A stretch of 64,000 bases of DNA from the NCBI GenBank assembly GCA_046328475.1, contig JAXLWN010000029.1, positions 13,986-77,985 on the forward strand, given 5' to 3'. The position numbers and the translations under genes were made by a program. The notes under the pieces were generated by a model. The model was not told the DNA's origin. It was given only the letters and a program-made list of their open reading frames with translations, and searched no databases. Positions 47,939 to 57,415 of this stretch are shown here, in pieces. The first letter of the stretch is position 1. Every line of letters starts with the position of its first letter. The DNA comes from CADCWN01 sp046328475. GTDB taxonomy: Bacteria > Chloroflexota > Chloroflexia > Thermomicrobiales > CADCWN01.

Positions 47939-48260
47939 TCCCAATCCCGCATCCAGCGCAATCTCGACAGATTCGCGGGGCCGCCTCCCAACACACCGGG
48001 AGGCGACCCTGCACATTCGCCCAGCGGAACACCCCAGGCGGCAAGCACACCCAAACGCAGCGTGCTGCCAACGCCACTCCCTTACGCCCATCCCCCCAGC
48101 CGGATTTCATCCGGCGCACCTCATAGCCCGGAGACTTCATCTCCGGGCGGGCGCTGGGACGCTAACAAACCCCAACACAGCCCATACCCCAAATTGCTAC
48201 GGTGTTGCCAAACAGTACGGCATTGCCGTATAATTTGTGGTGTGTAGAAGGAATCATCTT
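47939..48260. other. intergenic region with hairpin repeat and a promoter
   Basis: 48097-48156 holds a copy of the AGCCGGAT...CCGGC and GGAGACTTCATCTCC hairpin pair seen at 40205. Downstream comes the promoter for the zinc-ribbon gene. Nothing else is seen. Confidence 0.5.
48205..48234 (+). promoter_or_regulatory. strong sigma70-type promoter
   Basis: TTGCCA (48205-48210) and the perfect TATAAT (48229-48234) are 18 bases apart. The next ATG with a good ribosome site is at 48261, so the leader is only about 20 bases. It is the best promoter match in the window. Confidence 0.75.
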
Positions 48261-48524
48261 ATGTTCCCGGCCACCACACGCCCCATGCAGGAGCAAGCCA
48301 TGCCAGACCGAGTCCCCACCGCCGAAAAGCACGACGACCCACCCGTCCGCCTCACCGCCTGGTGCGCCACCTGCCGCGCCTCGCAGCCCTGCGCCCCCGG
48401 CGGACCACCCTACCACTGCGCCGTCTGCGGCGCGCACACGCCAAACGCCATCCTGCGCCTCGCCGTGCGCCACGCCGCCCCGTCGCCACCCCCCGAACCG
48501 CCGCAGCGGTGCGCGGCCGACTGA
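48261..48524 (+). CDS. Small zinc-ribbon protein (87 residues)
   Basis: The protein begins MFPATTRPMQEQ and contains WCATC (CxxC) and, 15 residues on, HCAVCGAHTPN (CxxC). This is a single ribbon for zinc with a Pro-rich tail. AGAAGGA precedes ATG 48261; an ATG at 48300 with GGAG is an alternative start. The unusually strong promoter suggests steady expression. A DNA- or RNA-binding role is plausible but unproven. I recognise no named family. Confidence 0.6.
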   Translation: MFPATTRPMQEQAMPDRVPTAEKHDDPPVRLTAWCATCRASQPCAPGGPPYHCAVCGAHTPNAILRLAVRHAAPSPPPEPPQRCAAD

Positions 48525-48544
48525 CCGCGCCACCGGCCTCGGCC

Positions 48545-48883
48545 CTACTTCGCGTAGGCCGCCAGATAGAACTCGTGCTCGGCCAGCTTGTGCGGCCCGA
48601 ACGCCACCTGATCCCGCACCCCCCGGGTCGGCTTGCGCACCGTCCAGGCCAGTTCGTCGCCGTACTTCTCCACCGAATGCAGATAGGACCACACCGCCTG
48701 GCGGGTCGTATCCGCATCCAGGTGGAAGTACCGCTCCTCATCGCACACGATCACCCAGGGCCGCCCCTTCGACTTGCCCGGCTCGCCGATCGTCCCGGCC
48801 GTGCTGCTCTCCAACCAGCGGTGCAACGCCTCGTGGAACTGCTGCTTCGTCAGCGCCTCTGCCCGGTTGGTGATCCGCTTCAT
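48545..48883 (-). CDS. Hypothetical protein (112 residues)
   Basis: It begins MKRITNRAEALTKQQFHEAL and has WVIVCDEERYFHLDADTTRQ and AVWSYLHSVEKYGDELAWTV. I do not recognise a family. Composition is balanced and soluble, and no cysteines pair up. The start at 48883 follows GAGAGGGG at a long distance; an in-frame ATG at 48925 is an alternative. It converges with the zinc-ribbon gene with 20 bases between them. Confidence 0.55.
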   Translation of the reverse strand: MKRITNRAEALTKQQFHEALHRWLESSTAGTIGEPGKSKGRPWVIVCDEERYFHLDADTTRQAVWSYLHSVEKYGDELAWTVRKPTRGVRDQVAFGPHKLAEHEFYLAAYAK

Positions 48884-49206
48884 ATACACAGTGGCCCCTC
48901 TCAATCTCCCCATCAGCAGGGGCACAGGGACCCATCATACGGCGTTGTCGTTGCCCGTCAAGCGACAGCCAGGCGCTATTGCCGATCTTGTCGCGCCCCT
49001 GCCACATGTGGCCCAAGGGAGAACGAACTGCGACAACGATGCTCATCCCAGTCCGCGCAGGCGGACTTTGCGGCCCGCAGGCCCCTGGCCGGGACTTCAG
49101 TCCCGGTGCAACCGCAGGCCCCCGGTGACACCGGCCCCGAAACGCGCTATGCTGGCCGCCACGGAGCCATGTGGGACGGGCGTTCCGCACGAAAGGGGGC
49201 AGAGCC
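48884..49206. other. intergenic region with hairpin repeat
   Basis: A copy of the CCGCGCAGGCGGACTTTGCGG / GGCCGGGACTTCAGTCCCGG hairpin family lies at 49050-49112. No gene is seen. The flanking genes diverge from this gap. Confidence 0.5.
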
Positions 49207-49926
49207 ATGACCGCCAACGGACACGCTGGAAACCTGGAGAGCCAGATCGACGCGGCGCGGCACGAAATCACCGCCGCCGCCAGGGCGCTCGTCGCGGCGG
49301 GGGTCCTCTCCCCGTCCGAGCACGGCAACATGAGCGCCCGCATCGCCGGCACCGACCTGATGCTGCTCACCGGCGTCTCGTCGCTCGCCAACGTCACCCC
49401 CGACGAACTGGCCGTGCTGCACCTCGACGGCCGCGTCCACAGCGGCGAGGTCCACCCGGCCTCCGCCGAGATCATCCACATGCACGCCGACGTCTACCTG
49501 AAGCGCCCCGACCTCGGCGGCATCATCCACACCCACTCACCCTTCTCCACCAGCTTCGCCATCGCCAACCGCCCGCTCGACCTCGTCTCCGAGGCCCTGG
49601 TGCGCTTCGGCGTCGAGGAAGCGATCCCCGTTGCCGCCTACGCGCCGCGCGGCTCGAAAGAAGCCGTCTCCAACATCATCGACGTGGTCGGGCCGAAAAC
49701 CCGCGCCGTCCTGCTCCAGAACCACGGCCTGCTCGCCTTCGGCGACACCGTCACCGCCGCCAAGCACCTCATCCTTGTGATGGAAGAAGCCGCACAGGCC
49801 GCGCTGAACGCCGCCGCCATCGGCGGTGCCACCGTCATCCCCGCCTCCATGCTCCACGCCACCCGCCAGCGCGCCCAGGACTTCGCCGCCCAGGGCACCC
49901 TCGCCGCCCCCAACACCCCCCGCTAA
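49207..49926 (+). CDS. Class II aldolase/adducin-family protein
   Basis: The protein has 239 residues. Zinc-binding histidines are in IIHTHSPFSTSF and LQNHGLLAFG, and the opening HGNMSARIAG is the family's substrate-loop pattern. It resembles L-fuculose-phosphate and related aldolases or epimerases; substrate unknown. ATG 49207 follows AAGGGGGCAGAG. A terminator (49959-49980) ends the transcript 30 bases later. It is intact. Confidence 0.9.
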   Translation: MTANGHAGNLESQIDAARHEITAAARALVAAGVLSPSEHGNMSARIAGTDLMLLTGVSSLANVTPDELAVLHLDGRVHSGEVHPASAEIIHMHADVYLKRPDLGGIIHTHSPFSTSFAIANRPLDLVSEALVRFGVEEAIPVAAYAPRGSKEAVSNIIDVVGPKTRAVLLQNHGLLAFGDTVTAAKHLILVMEEAAQAALNAAAIGGATVIPASMLHATRQRAQDFAAQGTLAAPNTPR

Positions 49927-49958
49927 CACCCCGCCACAAAACTGTCAGACACACCCAG

Positions 49959-49980
49959 GGGGCGTTCAATCGAACGCCCC
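49959..49980 (+). terminator. intrinsic terminator after the aldolase gene
   Basis: GGGGCGTTC (49959-49967) pairs with GAACGCCCC (49972-49980) around a four-base loop, followed by TCTTC. Confidence 0.65.
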
Positions 49981-50004
49981 TCTTCGCGCAACAGCAGGCA
50001 TTGC

Positions 50005-50067
50005 CAGCCGCGCAGGCGCTTCGCGGCTTGCAACCGCTCAGCCCAGGTCTTCAGACCTTGGGGCACC
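50005..50067. repeat. two-hairpin repeat
   Basis: One copy of the family with CCGCGCAGGCGCTTCGCGG and AGCCCAGGTCTTCAGACCTT stems. It lies between the aldolase and the DNA polymerase. Confidence 0.6.
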
Positions 50068-50134
50068 TTCACAATCAGCTCCCCCCACGCCCCCACGCCC
50101 CCACACCCTCACGCCCTCACAACCCCGACACGCC

Positions 50135-52530
50135 TCACGCCTCAATCCACAACGGCTCCACCTCCCCCACCGGCCTATCAAACAACCCCAACTGCCCCGT
50201 CGGGCGAAACAACTGCTCAAAATCATCCGGCGCGAACGCCTTGCGGAACCGCGACACAAACGTCGTCTGCAACACCGCCAGATAATTCGCCACGTCATAC
50301 GGCGGCCGACGCTCGCTGCTCGGCACCGCCGCCCCCTGCTCCGGCGAATCCGCCGTCTCATTTTCGGCCCCATCCGGCAACCAGACCGTCGTCCCATCCG
50401 CCGCGCGATAGAACCGCACCCGCTCCCCCGCGCGCCACCGCTCGCGCCCGCCGCTCAGCAGCGCCTCATACGCCGCCTCGCGCGACTTCACCCGCGACTG
50501 CGCATACTCCTCCGGTGTCTTCGTGATCCGCGCCACCGTCGCCACATCCTCCGGGGTCAACGTCCGGCCGCGCAGCGCCGCCACCGTATCCAGGAATGCC
50601 TGCCGCACCCCCGCGCTATCCCCTTCGAGCGCACACCGCAGCGCCGCGCGCAAAAACTGCGCCCCGAACGGCTCCGTCCGGCTCGACTGGAACGCATTGC
50701 CGCGCACGATCACCCGCCCGTCATAGGTCAGCAGCGCGTAATTCTTCACCTCGTGGCTCAGCATCGCCCGGTAGCGCCCCTCGTACCCCAGCCCGATCCC
50801 CGGCGGCAGCGTCGCCGCAATCTCGGCCACACAGGCCCGCTCCTGCTCCTCCTCCCATCCCTCCGGCACCCCGAAGTAGACCCCGTCCGTATCCGCCTCG
50901 ATCAGCGCCATCCCGCGCTCGCGCAGCCCATCCACCACCCGACCCAGGATCTCCCGCCCGCGCCGTGTCACCTCGTCCGCCGCGTGCCGGTCGGCGAACA
51001 ACGCCATCTTTCCCGCGCCCATGTAGCCATAAGCCGAATTGATAACGATTTTCATCGCTGCCTGCGCTGCGTGGTGCCGGTGCGCCTCCGCGCTCCCGCC
51101 CGGCAGCGTCGCCGCCTGCCGCCGGTGCTCCAGCCGCAAATCGGTCAGCCGGTCCACCAGCGCCAGCAGCGCCCCCAGCGGATCGCACGCCGGGCCAACC
51201 CGGAACGTCCGCATGATCGACGGGTACATCGACGCGATATCGGCCTTCACCACCCGCCGCGCGATCCCCGCCGCGTACAGAATCGTCGCCCCGCCTTGGT
51301 GCGGCGCGAGGTTCTCGTCGGTCTCCGCCGCGCCGCGCGGCAGCGCCGCCCCCGCGCGCAGATAGGCCCGCACCAGCATCGGCTCCAGCAGCCCCATCGC
51401 CGGACCCGCCGACGCCACCCGCTCATACCGGCGCGGTGCCATCCCCGCCAGCGCGAACGCCGCCCCCATCAGGCGGCGCGACAGCCCATCCACCTCGATC
51501 ACGTCGTCGAACGCGTAGCGCCGCACCCGCTCAGGATCGCTCTGATACGTGCTGAACGTCTCCGCGCCCGCGACGTGCGTGCGATCCGCCGCCTCCACGC
51601 CGAAATAGCGCGCCGCCGCCTTCAGCCCATGCCCGTTCATGTCGCGCGCCGAAAAATCGTGCCGCCGCACCGCATCCAGCGTATCGATCAACTCGCGCCC
51701 CGCGATCCGGTAGCGCACCCGTTTCCGATCCCCCCACCCCGTCGGCTCCTCATAACTCTCCAGCAGCGGCAAATCGGGGTGCCGCGCCAGGTTCAGCGGC
51801 ACCCCCAGCGCCGCCGCCCGCTCCGCCAGGAACGGCAGATCGAAGCCAAACAGATTGTGATTCTCAATAACATCCGGGTCGCGCTCGCGAATGATCGCGC
51901 ACAACCGCGCGATCAGCCCCGCCTCGTCCCCCTCCTCCGGCGCTTCGATCACCTCCCCCAGCCCGCGACTATCCCGCACCGCCACCATGAAAATCCGCCC
52001 CCGCTTCGGCGAGAGCGAGGTCGTCTCCAGGTCGAATTGCAACCGGTGTAGATCGCCATACTCCATCCCGCGAAACAAGACCCGCCCCGACTGCATCAAA
52101 TACTGCTCGACCGCCCCGACCGCATAGTATTCATCCGGCATGTCGCGCGGGTGCCCGATCCCCGGCCCCAACCGCTGCTGCGCCCCTGCACGATCGCCCG
52201 CCTGCAGCGCCGCCCATCCGCGCCGACAGCAAGAACCGCAGCCGATCCGGTTTATCCAACTCCCGGTAGCTGAACGGCGCGTCGCACCCCCCGCCCGTCT
52301 CCTCCACCAGCGCCCCGCCCAGATGCCGCAGATCATCCAGACTCGCCGCTAAAGATCCACGGTCGGAACCGCGCCTCGCTCCGCGTTACCCGCTCTCCCT
52401 CCCCGCTGCCAGACCATCGCCCGCCCACCATCATCCGCCCACACCGACACAATGCCGGGCGGAAATCCCACCCAAACAACCACTCATCACCCGCCACCGT
52501 CAAATCAATCGCACCCACACCCGCTCCCAA
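50135..52530 (-). CDS. Family B DNA polymerase, frameshifted near the N-terminus
   Basis: The polymerase has about 790 residues. The exonuclease domain has the Exo I motif FDLETT, Exo II NHNLFGFDLPF and an Exo III-like RRYAFDDV. The polymerase domain has motif A DIASMYPSI, motif B KIVINSAYGYMG and motif C EADTDGVYF. All catalytic acids are present, so it should be an active proofreading polymerase. Many bacteria lack family B enzymes; E. coli Pol II is the best-known bacterial member. The first 130 residues need joins near 52470, 52415, 52360 and 52200. The start is unsure (TTG 52530 or a later GTG). Confidence 0.85.
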
Positions 52531-52884
52531 ACCGCATCCCGATTCCCGAACAGATGTCCGTCCGTACAGTAATCAAGCAACCCAACCATGTCAAGGTAGG
52601 GGCGGGTCACCGACCCGCCCCCGTGGGAACGGCAATCGTATGAAGGATCGCCACCCGCCACCAACCATCGTAGGGGCGACGCGGTTGCCGTTCCCACGCG
52701 GGCAACGCACCGCGTCGCCACCCACCACCCGCTCCCCCCACCCCCAGCCCGCGCAGGCGGGCTTCGCGGCGAAGCCTTCAGCCCAGGGTTTCAACCCTTG
52801 GGCCTCTCCGTGCGAGAACCGCTCCCCATCCCCGCAAACAACGAGGGGCGGGTTCACTCATCGAGGAACCCGCCCCCTCTAACT
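52531..52884. other. repeat cluster between the polymerase and helicase genes
   Basis: The gap carries copies of the GTAGGGGCGGGTCACC repeat (52596-52636 and 52670-52719), the second facing the first in part of its sequence. A two-hairpin repeat follows (52745-52805). No gene is seen. Confidence 0.6.
52596..52719. repeat. paired GTAGGGGCGGGTC repeats
   Basis: The first copy has GTAGGGGCGGGTCACCGACC and ends with GGGAACGGCAA. The second has GTAGGGGCGACGCGGTTGCC and CCGTTCCCACGCGGGCAACG, so its arms pair strongly. Other copies are at 28585-28624 and 54449-54488. Confidence 0.65.
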
Positions 52885-54114
52885 TCACAAATCGCAGTCC
52901 CTACCGCCGATACATCGGCAGCAAATCCGCTCCAACGCCTCGCCCACCTGCTCCTGAATCGCCGTCAGGAACGGCGCGTCCCACTCCCCGACGAACGTCA
53001 GCGCCTCACCAAACTTCCCCGCCCGCGCCGTGCGCCCGATCCGGTGGATATACTCCTCCGGATTCTGCGGAATATCGTAATTGATCACATGCGTGATATC
53101 GGGGATATCGAGCCCGCGCGCCGCCACGTTCGTCGCGATCAGCACCTGCAACTCGCCCGCCCGGTACGCATCGATCGTCTTCGTCCGCTCCTTCTGGGCC
53201 ATCCCGCCGTGCAGCGCCTGCACCTGCCAGCCCTCGCGCGCCAACTGCTGCGCCAGCCGGTCCACGCCCACCTGCATCCGCCGGAAAATCAGCAGCCGCG
53301 CATCGGGCGGGATCTCCTCGGCCGCCAGCGACAGCAGCCCCGCGAACTTATCCTGCTCCGCCACCTCGAAGTAGCGCTGCACCACCGTCGAAACGGTCGT
53401 CCGCTCCGGCTCGATCGCGATCTGCACCGGATTGCGCTGGTAGCGCCGAATCAGCCGCTGCACCCAACCAGGCACCGTCGCCGAGAAGAGCACCGTCTGC
53501 CGCTCGCGCGGCGTGCGCCGCAGAATCCGCTCGATATCCTCCGCAAAGCCGATATCCAGCATCTCGTCGGCCTCGTCGAGTACCACGTAGCGCACGCCAT
53601 CCAGCCGCAGCGTCCCCCGGCCCAGGTGATCGAGCACCCGCCCCGGCGTCCCCACGATCACATCCACGCCCTTCTCCAGCGCGGTGAACTGCCCCCGCAT
53701 CCGGGTGCCACCATACACCGAGAGAATGCGCAGCCCCTTGTACTTCGCCAGCTGCTCCAGCTCCGTCGTCACCTGGCGGCACAACTCGCGCGTCGGCACC
53801 AGCACGATCGCGCCGACCATCCCCGTGCGGGGCAGCCGCTCGACCAGCGGAATGCCGAACGCCGACGTCTTCCCCGACCCCGTCTGGGCCTGCCCGACCA
53901 CATCGCACCCTTCCAGCAGCGGCGGCAGCACCGCCGCCTGAATCGGCGTCGGGTGCGCATAGCCCATCTCGCCGAGCGCACGCAACGTGCCCTCGCTGAG
54001 CGGGAAATCGCTGAACTGTGGCCGATCTGCGGGGGGAGCGAGAGAATCCTGTTCCTGACTCAAATCCTGTTCAGGGGGCGCGATCTCCTCGCGCGGCAAA
54101 GCAAGCGTATCCAA
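52885..54114 (-). CDS. DEAD-box RNA helicase
   Basis: The helicase has 409 residues. It has a Q-motif (FSDFPLSEGTLRALGEMGY, TPIQ), motif I AQTGSGKT, Ia PTRELCRQV, II DEAD, III SAT, and VI HRIGRTARAG. All ATPase motifs are complete. Such helicases unwind RNA in ribosome assembly or decay, often with cold induction. TTG 54114 with AAGGAACGG ahead is taken as start; no ATG fits. A lost base near 52920 probably replaces a natural end LPMYRR by CCRCIGGRDCDL. Confidence 0.9.
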   Translation of the reverse strand: MDTLALPREEIAPPEQDLSQEQDSLAPPADRPQFSDFPLSEGTLRALGEMGYAHPTPIQAAVLPPLLEGCDVVGQAQTGSGKTSAFGIPLVERLPRTGMVGAIVLVPTRELCRQVTTELEQLAKYKGLRILSVYGGTRMRGQFTALEKGVDVIVGTPGRVLDHLGRGTLRLDGVRYVVLDEADEMLDIGFAEDIERILRRTPRERQTVLFSATVPGWVQRLIRRYQRNPVQIAIEPERTTVSTVVQRYFEVAEQDKFAGLLSLAAEEIPPDARLLIFRRMQVGVDRLAQQLAREGWQVQALHGGMAQKERTKTIDAYRAGELQVLIATNVAARGLDIPDITHVINYDIPQNPEEYIHRIGRTARAGKFGEALTFVGEWDAPFLTAIQEQVGEALERICCRCIGGRDCDL

Positions 54115-54846
54115 CTGTCGTCCGTTCCTTCGCTACGTCGCCATCACACGTCCCGACGTAGCTCCGTGCCGGACCAATAGCCCTGCCCTCACACCCACCG
54201 GGACACCTCATCGGCACCAGAAATTACGGTGCCACCGTACCAAGTATAGCACAAGATCTGGACATAACGCCCGCTCAGGAACAAATTTCCCTATCGCAAA
54301 GCCACTCACCACACCAACACCATCCCACTCACCCCCATCCTTGGCACCCAACGACCAACCCCATCAGTATTTCCCTGCCACCCTGGCACGATCCGCCCCT
54401 CGCCGGGTCCGTACAGATAGCGGCACCAGACACCACCTGCCCCATCAGGTAGGGGCGGGTCACCGACTCGCCCGCGTCGGGACGGCACCCGCGCCGCCCC
54501 CAACCACCCACCGCCGCCACGCCACCAAGGAGGCCCCACCATGACCGCGCACCCACACCCCAGCCACGGATCAAAGCGCCCCGCCTGTGGGGGCGGGCAC
54601 CCACCGCAGGTGGGTCGGGGGCCAACCCCACCCCAGCCACTCACGCATCCAATCCCCACCGCCGTAAAGTCCCCCCAGCATTGGGGGGATATAGGGGGGC
54701 CTCACCACGCGCCCACGCCACCCGCATCATCCCACCTGGGGAAGAAAGAAAGAAAGTTAAAAACCGCCAAACAAACCTACTTTTCGCCCCGTATTTCGCT
54801 TACACGTAATCCACTTACACGTAACTCACATACATCGCCCGCCCAC
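54115..54846. other. long intergenic region with promoter, hairpins and repeats
   Basis: On the minus strand a TATACT with preceding TGC (54248-54243) is an extended -10 box for the helicase, giving a leader of about 120 bases. The leader has a GGCACC/GGTGCC hairpin (54213-54233). Further on lie a GTAGGGGCGGGTC repeat (54449-54488) and a G-rich hairpin with GGGGGGATATAGGGGGG near 54680-54697. Two CTTACACGTAA words 16 bases apart lie at 54799-54825. No gene is convincing. Confidence 0.45.
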
Positions 54847-57328
54847 TCACGCCAGCTTACGCTCGATCGCATACCTCGTCGCCGCCGCCCGCGACGTCAC
54901 GCCCAGCTTCCCGTAGATCGACCGCAAGTGCGCATTCACCGTCAGCGTGCTGACCGAGAGCCGCGCGGCGACCTGGGCATTGGTCAGCCCATGCGTCACC
55001 AGTCGCAGCACCTCGATCTCGCGCGGCGTCAACTCATCCACCGCCTCGGCCACCTCGCTCGTCACCCCGGCCTGGACGACCGGCACAGTCGCCGCTGCGC
55101 CCGGCGCGACGACCGTGGACAGCGGCAGCGTCTCCCCCGCCGCCCACGCCGCCGCGAACGACACCTCGTCCAGCCGCGTGCGCGCGGCAGCCACCAGCCG
55201 CTCGTGGTCCGCCCGGTCCCCCGGCGGCAACCCCAGGCCCACCTGGGCACGCGTCGCCGTCGCCGCGCCGAGCAGCCGGGCGGCGCGCTCGACCTGTCCC
55301 TGCGCCATCGCAACCTGCGCCAACCCCTCCAGGCAGGCCGCCAGCCCCGGCTTATCGCCGATCTCCCGGCGCAGCGCCAGGCTCTCCAGGTGATACGCCG
55401 CCGCCCGCTCGTACTGGCTGCGGCCCTGGGCCAGCAGCCCCAGCTCATTGAGCGCGGTGGCCGCACCATTCCGGTCGCCCAACTCCCGCTGCCGCGTCAG
55501 GCTCTCGCCGAGCAGCATCGCCGCCCGCCCGTAGTCTCCCCGCCGCCGCGCAACCGCCCCCAGGTTGTTCAGCGTCCAGGCGATGCCCCGCGTCGTCGCC
55601 GTCGCCCGAAAGAGGTCCAGGCTTTGGGCATAGAGCCGGTCCGCCTCCTCGTAGTCGCCGCGATGCAGGGCCGTGCCGCCGAGCCCACCGAGGGTCCAGG
55701 CAGCGGTGACCAGCTCACCCTGCGCCTGCGAGAGCGCCAGACTCTCCCGGTAATACCGCGCCGCCGTGGTCGAGTCCCCGCGCTGTGAGGCCACATTGCC
55801 CAGATTGATCAGCGCCGTCGCGATGCCGAACTCATCCCCCAGCCCCTGCGCCAACGCCAGACTCGCCTGCAACGGAGCCTCCGCTTGCGCCGTATCCCCC
55901 TGCACCCAGGCCAGCAACCCCGCGCCCCGCAGCGCCGTCATGCGCAGGGCGGGGGGCGCGTCCGGGTGCCGCGCCAGCGCCGCCGCCAACCGCCGCCGCC
56001 CCTCGCTCAGGTGCCCGCCGACCCACCAGAAGTGCCACAGCGCCCCGACCAGGCGCATCTCCAGCGCCGCATCGTCCGCGCGCGTCCCTGCCCAACCGAT
56101 CGCGGCGCGCAGATTGTCATGCTCCGCCACCAGCCGCCGCATCCAGACCCCCAACTCGGTCGGGTCCGGGCGCACGAAGGCCGGTGCCGCCGCCTCGGCC
56201 AGCGCCAGATAGTGCGCGGCGTGGCTGGCGGCGACCCGTTCCAACTCGCCGCTCGTCGTCAGTTGCTCCAGCGCATATTCGCGAATCGTCTCGAACATCG
56301 TATAGCGGTCATCGTCCTCCGCCGCCTGGTGTAGCACCATGCTCTTATCCACCAGCGACGCCAGCGTATCGAGAAGTGGGAAGGTATCGGCGGCAATCCC
56401 CTTTCCGACTTCCCACTTCCCACTTCCCACTTCCCCCACCACCCCCGCCGCCTCCAGCGTACATCCCCCACGAAGATGGCGAGGCGGCGGAAGAGGCGCT
56501 GCTCCTCCGGGGTGAGCAGGTCGTAGCTCCAGGTGATCGTGTCGCGCAGCGTCCGCTTGCCGCGCGGGCAGATCGCGCGGGCCGCCCGTCAGGACTTCGA
56601 GGCGGTGTTCGAGCCGGGCCAGCAGGGCGCGCGGCGAGAGCACCTTGATCACGCCGCCAGCTCAGCGCAGGCCAGCGCAGGCCATCCAGGCGGCGGCAGA
56701 CCTCGGCCACGACAGGCGCGGTCTCCGGGGTGAGGCGGAAGTCGGGCCGCACCGCCCTGGCGCGCTGCACGAAGAGCGACACCGCCGGGGAGCGCGCCAG
56801 GGCCTCGGGGTCGTGCGCCGCCTGCGCCTCGGGCAGGTCGAGCGGCGGCACCGGGAACTCGTGCTCCCCCCTGATGTGCAGCGCCTCGCGGCTGGTCACC
56901 AGCAGCTTCACTCCCGGCGCGGCGGCCAGGAGTTCAGCGATCTGCGTCGCCGCCGCGATAATCTGCTCGAAATTGTCCAGCAGCAGGAGCTGGCTGCGCC
57001 CTTGCAGCGCCTCGTGCAGGTGCGCCAGCAGATCGTCCGCTGGCGCATCCCCCAGTTCGAGCGCTTGCGCGATCGTCGGGAGCACCAGGCGCGGATCGCC
57101 GATCGCGGCAAGCGGCACGAAGACGACGCCATCGGCAAACGCCCCGGCTACCTCGGTTGCGATCTGCACCGAGAGCCTGGTCTTGCCGGTCCCGCCCGGT
57201 CCGGTCAGGGTCAGCAGGCGTGTCTCGCGGCGGCAGAGGATCGCGCAAGCTGCGGCGACCTCGCGCGTACGTCCCACCAGCGGCGAGGGTGGCACAGGAA
57301 GGGCTGGGTTTGCCGGCCTGGTCGCCAC
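54847..57328 (-). CDS. LuxR-family regulator with AAA-type ATPase and TPR region, frameshifted and carrying an inserted heptamer hairpin
   Basis: The reconstructed protein has about 825 residues. PPSPLVGRTREVAAAC and LTGPGGTGKTRL start the P-loop ATPase, then LLLLDNFEQII and LLVTSREAL follow. A long TPR part comes next (GDYEEADRLYAQSLDLFRAT, GDYGRAAMLLGESLTRQREL). A C-terminal LuxR helix-turn-helix is complete (LTPREIEVLRLVTHGLTNAQ, STLTVNAHLRSIYGKLGV). Breaks lie near 56650 and 56460. At 56371-56437 a heptamer hairpin inside the coding region adds GEVGSGKWEVGKGIAADTF without a stop. GTG 57328 follows GGAAGGAGGGGG. Confidence 0.82.
56371..56437. repeat. heptamer hairpin inside the LuxR-AAA gene
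   Basis: The right arm has four ACTTCCC units and the left arm GAAGTGGGAAGG, which pairs with one of them. It is the same construction as the intergenic arrays but lies in a protein-coding frame. Confidence 0.8.
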
Positions 57329-57415
57329 GCCCCCTCCTTCCACGCCCTGCCTACCTCTCGGCCCCGCCCCGCGCGTTGCCCCCGACCCCGTCGCCATCGC
57401 CCTTGAAGAATCTGG

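Noticed and set aside
54541..55788. Plus-strand ORF starting with ATG after AAGGAGG
   Set aside because: Its first half is built from repeats (GCGGGCACCCACCGCAGG) and its second half is antisense to the LuxR-AAA gene. The ribosome-site match is likely chance.
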